Positions 60,385 through 64,000 of a stretch of 64,000 nt of DNA are shown one piece after another. The position numbers and the translations under genes are program-made. The notes below the pieces were generated by a model. The model did not search any database, was not told the origin of the DNA, and was given only the letters and a program-made list of their open reading frames with translations. Position 1 is the first letter of the stretch, and every line of letters starts with the position of its first letter. This stretch comes from Rhizophagus clarus (Eukaryota; Glomeromycota; Glomeromycetes; Glomerales; Glomeraceae), in NCBI GenBank assembly GCA_015698045.1, contig BLAL01000012.1, positions 1,922,001-1,986,000 of the forward strand, read 5' to 3'.

Positions 60385-61110
60385 TAGGTTCTATTTTAAT
60401 CCAGCAAAAGCCAGACATATATAAGGATTTGTGTGCTCCAGATGCAATAATAACAAGAAAAAAGATTGGCATCACTTTATCACATGTAAAGCTAATAAGA
60501 AAATATGTCCAAAAATTAGGAAAAAAATACAAGATGACCTCATCTCTACCATTTTAAAACTAAATAATTAACAAAAAAATATAGACACAGATATATTATA
60601 TGAAAAATTAAATAAAATACTAGGCATACACTATAATAGCAGGGAATTTATTGGTTTTTATGCATTAGCTTTAAAAGCCAAAATTAATAATAATCTTTTT
60701 AATTTAGCAAAACAGTTATTTGAATTTATAGAAACAAAAAATATAATATTTATGGTTACACTATTGGACTCCTTTATTATTCATTTTAAAGAACTAATCT
60801 GACTTTCATGATATACAGCAATAATAGCATGGGAAAAAGCCAAAAATATTAGAAAAAAAGATAAATTTAATAGATCTAAAAATATAGAGTATTACTTTAA
60901 ATCTTTTTACTAACAAACAAAATATTCAAAGCAAGAAAAATAACAATTAGAAAAAGAAAAGTTATCAGAAGAATAGAAAAATCTAATTGCAACATTTGAT
61001 GATCCTTCATCTAAAACGGTAACAAATAAAAATTGTACAATAATAAAGAGTGATAAAATAATTAAAAAGGTTTATGATCAGATATGCTTACTAATTAATA
61101 ATAATTGGTA
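60385..61110 (+). pseudogene. broken gene of unknown family
   Basis: Plus-strand coding traces: QKPDIYKDLCAPDAIITRKK then IGITLSHVKLIRKYVQKLGK to a stop at 60557. In another frame, without a start, 60580-60801 reads LYEKLNKILGIHYNSREFIG, FYALALKAKINNNLFNLAKQ and FIETKNIIFMVTLLDSFI before TGA. Lys-rich fragments follow to about 61110 with several stops. The composition is that of a real helical protein but no domain is recognised. The opposite-strand frame 60308-60532 is a shadow. Confidence 0.45.
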
Positions 61111-61496
61111 GTTTAGTTAGACTTATAAAAAAACCAGTAACATTGTTAATAATGTAATATTAGATTGAAAACAATATAATATTTTAGAATATAAAAAAAA
61201 AAAAAAGCTATTATTAAAGTATATTTAATAGATATAATAATAGTTAATTTTATAATATTTTATATTTATATTTATTATTTTAAATTATATTTTGATAATT
61301 ATATTCTGTAAGTCAAATTGGATATATATATATAGCTTCTGATAAATTGTTTATATGGTATATGAACTAAATATTAATAAAAGTATATATAGATCATTAA
61401 AAAAAAAAAAAAATTATAATAAAATTAATATTTATATTAATAATAACTTTTAAACAAATTTACTTGATTATTAATTGATAAAAATATATAGGAATT

Positions 61497-61702
61497 ATTA
61501 TAATAAAAAGTAATGATAGTAGCGATATATATTTTGAGTTTCATTATTTTTTTATAATTATCTTAATATTTAATAATTTAATTTTGATAAAATTTATAAA
61601 ATAAAAAAAAAATTATAAAATTAAACCATTAAATATTAAGATAATTGTAAAAAAAAATAATGAAAATTCAAAATATATATCATTACTTTTTATTGTAATA
61701 GT
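61497..61702. repeat. long inverted repeat, about 90-bp arms
   Basis: The left arm (from AATAAAAAGTAATGATA near 61503, through ATATATATTTTGA and ATTATCTTAATATTTAAT) is matched in reverse complement by the right arm ending TATCATTACTTTTTATT near 61694. Arms are roughly 90-100 bp with a few mismatches and a small indel; the loop is about 15 bp. It may be a MITE whose ends are lost in the AT-rich flanks; no target duplication can be read. Confidence 0.7.
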
Positions 61703-62916
61703 TTTTATATATAAATTAATATATAATGATATATGTTTATATAATATAAACAATTTGTATCTTCTTATTAATTATAATAAAATCCCAAATATTATTAAAA
61801 AAACTCAAATCTGAATTTATATAAATCTTATAATTTAATTTTCATTTCAAATGTATAAAATTATACATAAATTTTAGCTTTAAAATTTGTTATCTTGAAA
61901 ATTAGTAATTAAAAATTGACTTATTGGATTTGTTTTAATGAAACAAATATTTTAATATATGACTTATTTTTTTAGGTATAATATTGATTGAGATATTCCA
62001 TTTTAAAATTTTAGTTATATAAAATCTGATTTAATTTAGTAATATTTAGAATTCTGTTATAATATTATTGAAGTTAGTCATACTTTTCTCTTAAATATAA
62101 AATATTCAGAATCTTTAAAAATTATTTATATTTGAAACTTTTTAATGTATAGAAGATTTTAATTAGATGATTATTGAATTCTTATATAATAGATATAGTA
62201 TAATTTGGCTATCATCTGTTATGCCTTATAGAGTTTGTATTATTTCAAACTCAAATAAATTACTAATATAGTAAACAATATAGAATTTATTTGATTTATT
62301 AATTTCTATCAGTTATAAACTAAATGATGAAGTGCTTATTGAAAGTTTATTTTTAAATTATCATATAAAAGATTCTGATTTAATTGGTTATCTATGGATG
62401 ATTATATTAATAAAAAGATTTTTAAAAAGTGAAAGGGTTGAAATACATGAATCAGAAAATTCTTAATATAAAGTTTGATAAAATAAAAAAAATTTTTTTA
62501 ACTTAAACAAATAGTATATTCTTTAAATATTAATAAATTTAAAGATTATTTGAAAATAAAATTTTGAATTTAAACAAAATATATAATTGTTTTTTTTTGC
62601 ATATATTTATTGCAATCATATATTGATAATATTATCCTTTCACTGTAATATTATCTCAAATTGTTGAATTAAAAATCACTATTGTAATGTAATGCATACA
62701 CACTCGCAATGATGATATAACGAGATTCTGATGGTCTCACTTATTATAATATATTTGCCCATGCTTAATATGGTATAAAAAATTTGTGATAAATATTGTC
62801 ATTCCTTTTTAAAGAAATTTTTCAAAAGGCTTTAACATTAATTAGATCAAATCATACATGATAAATATATTTTAAAATCTATATTTAATCTAGATTTACA
62901 TAACAATCGAGTTTAT

Positions 62917-62920
<4 letters not shown>

Positions 62921-62953
<33 letters not shown>

Positions 62954-62975
62954 AATAAATAAAAAAAAAAAAAAA
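62921..62975 (+). repeat. poly-A tract with TAAA interruptions
   Basis: About 30 A, then ATAAATAAATAAA, then 15 A. Confidence 0.9.
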
Positions 62976-63218
62976 GAATATTGATAAACATTTAAATATA
63001 TTATTATGGAATTAGAATTGTACTATCTGCTATTATATTAATTTTAAACGAAATATGAAGTTCCATTGGCCATTGGATTAACCTTGTACTGAATTAATTG
63101 GATGATGGAGAGTGATTCCCTTCAGATATTCTCTGCGCCCACTTAATATGATTTGCAGTATCATATAATGACGAAGTTGATTTTGAAAATTTTAATCTAG
63201 AAACTTTCTATAGAAATA

Positions 63219-64000
63219 TCAAATGTCCAATTCTTCTTCTGTGTCTTTACCTTCACGATTATAAGTAAATTTGATCCGTTTAACTTCCTTGACTTCTTGA
63301 GAAAAAGTAAAATTATGCCTTTGCTTTTTCTTCTTTCTACTACTACTCATTTGTTTATAACCATTCTTAATGTAATCATCTGAACTCGATGATGATTCAT
63401 CATTTATCACAGCCTATAAAAAAAATATACAATTATTTTATAAATTAATTATAAATAAGAATAAGTTATAAAATATCATGTATTACCTTTTCAGAGGTTA
63501 CGCTACAAGTAAAATATAACAATGATTAATTATTATATAAAAAAATAAATATTAACGCCACCTAACTGCCTAACACTATAACCTTACCTCGATCTTGAAA
63601 ACAGTCGTTCTTCAGGAGTAATCTCTGCTCGTTTCTTTTTCTCAGTAGAAGGTCTCAAATATGAATCAAACCCACGAATAAGATTTCCACCAGAATGGGT
63701 CTCTTCTAGATAAGAACCTTCAAAGTTCCAAATATTATTTTCTATAGTTTTCTATATTGGTATAGTTAGAGAGAAAGAAACTTCTATTGAAATACAATCA
63801 ATTAAATCAATCTAATTACCAGACTTTTATCAACTTGTTTTTTTCTAACTAGTAAATCTTTAAGTTCTGCTTCTACTTCTTCTAGTTTTTGTCTTGTTAC
63901 AACGGGAGGCTGTACAAAGGAAAGTTTTAGATAAATTTATGTTGACAAAGAAAACCAAGGATAGACTTACTGCATTGTTGCTAGTAGAAGGATCTTCTCC
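63219..64000 (-). CDS. EAF6: NuA4/ING-complex subunit EAF6 (partial, 5' end outside window)
   Basis: Five exons seen: 64000-63971 (partial), 63909-63820, 63751-63588, 63502-63487 and 63413-63219, all in phase. Exon 2 is a coiled coil (RQKLEEVEAELKDLL, RKKQVDKSL). Exon 3 carries the family core: IWNFEGSYLEET, GGNLIRGFDSYL, KKKRAEITPEERLF. The junction of exon 3 with the 16-nt microexon completes LFSRSS-VTSEK, which matches the conserved LFS-S-SVTS motif of MEAF6/Eaf6. The last exon is a Ser-rich then Lys/Arg-rich tail (SSRKKKKQRHN) of 64 residues, ending EEELDI. Eaf6 is a small structural subunit of the NuA4 histone acetyltransferase and related nuclear complexes. The basic tail is longer than in yeast or man as far as I recall. 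Confidence 0.9.

Larger units (their letters stand above)
61111..63218. other. extremely AT-rich non-coding tract
   Basis: About 2.1 kb with almost no G or C and no open frame of note. It holds the long hairpin 61497-61702 and the A run 62921-62975. The base composition is more extreme than elsewhere in the window. Confidence 0.6.

Overview
The window reads as a very AT-rich fungal nuclear contig, most probably an arbuscular mycorrhizal fungus of the Rhizophagus/Glomeromycotina type. The grounds are short GT-AG introns, long poly-A/T tracts, spaced-out genes in a sea of AT-rich DNA, and the gene content: F-box proteins with leucine-rich-like tails, decaying tyrosine-kinase-like kinases, an AIG1/GIMAP GTPase fused to a hedgehog-type Hint domain, a Uma2-like nuclease relic, a SAM-domain protein and an EAF6 subunit. 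The species is an inference; the AT bias, introns and families are read directly.

Layout. 1-9.8 kb: gene-poor, with two inserted non-autonomous transposons (3547-4141 and 5488-6021), a broken coiled-coil gene, and two kinase relics on the minus strand (7430-7800 and 8971-9782). 11.0-14.1 kb: a convergent pair of paralogous AIG1-type GTPases, one with a C-terminal membrane anchor (+) and one fused to a Hog/Hint autoprocessing domain (-); both carry an intron at the same place inside the P-loop. 15.9-17.7 kb: a two-domain Golgi-type glycosyltransferase. 18.8-21.2 kb: decayed genes with higher GC, including a Uma2-like endonuclease pseudogene. 22.5-24.0 kb: a tandem repeat and a foldback transposon. 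24.9-39.7 kb: a small coiled-coil ORF and an F-box cluster (25834 and 38162 intact; 35351 broken and carrying a hAT transposon with a BED-finger remnant). 30.0-32.5 and 45.3-48.3 kb: two copies of a multi-kilobase duplication with 300-bp tandem arrays; a 175-bp MITE sits in one copy and its empty site is in the other. 40.6 kb: a small Cys/His protein. 42.0 kb: a hAT-like MITE. 51.1 kb: a small membrane protein. 53.5-54.9 kb: a duplicated C-rich, G-poor satellite. 55.6-56.2 kb: another kinase relic. 58.6 kb: a SAM-domain gene. 60.4-63 kb: an extremely AT-rich tract with a broken gene and a long hairpin. 63.2-64 kb: an EAF6 (NuA4 subunit) gene running off the window.

The genes do not form one pathway. 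The most coherent unit is the AIG1 pair at 11-14 kb, where a GTPase appears built to be cut from, or joined to something by, a hedgehog-like Hint domain. The second theme is the density of non-autonomous DNA transposons. Seven candidates with terminal or long inverted repeats can be delimited, several with target-site duplications, and three share an unusual build of opposed arrays of 10-14 bp units.
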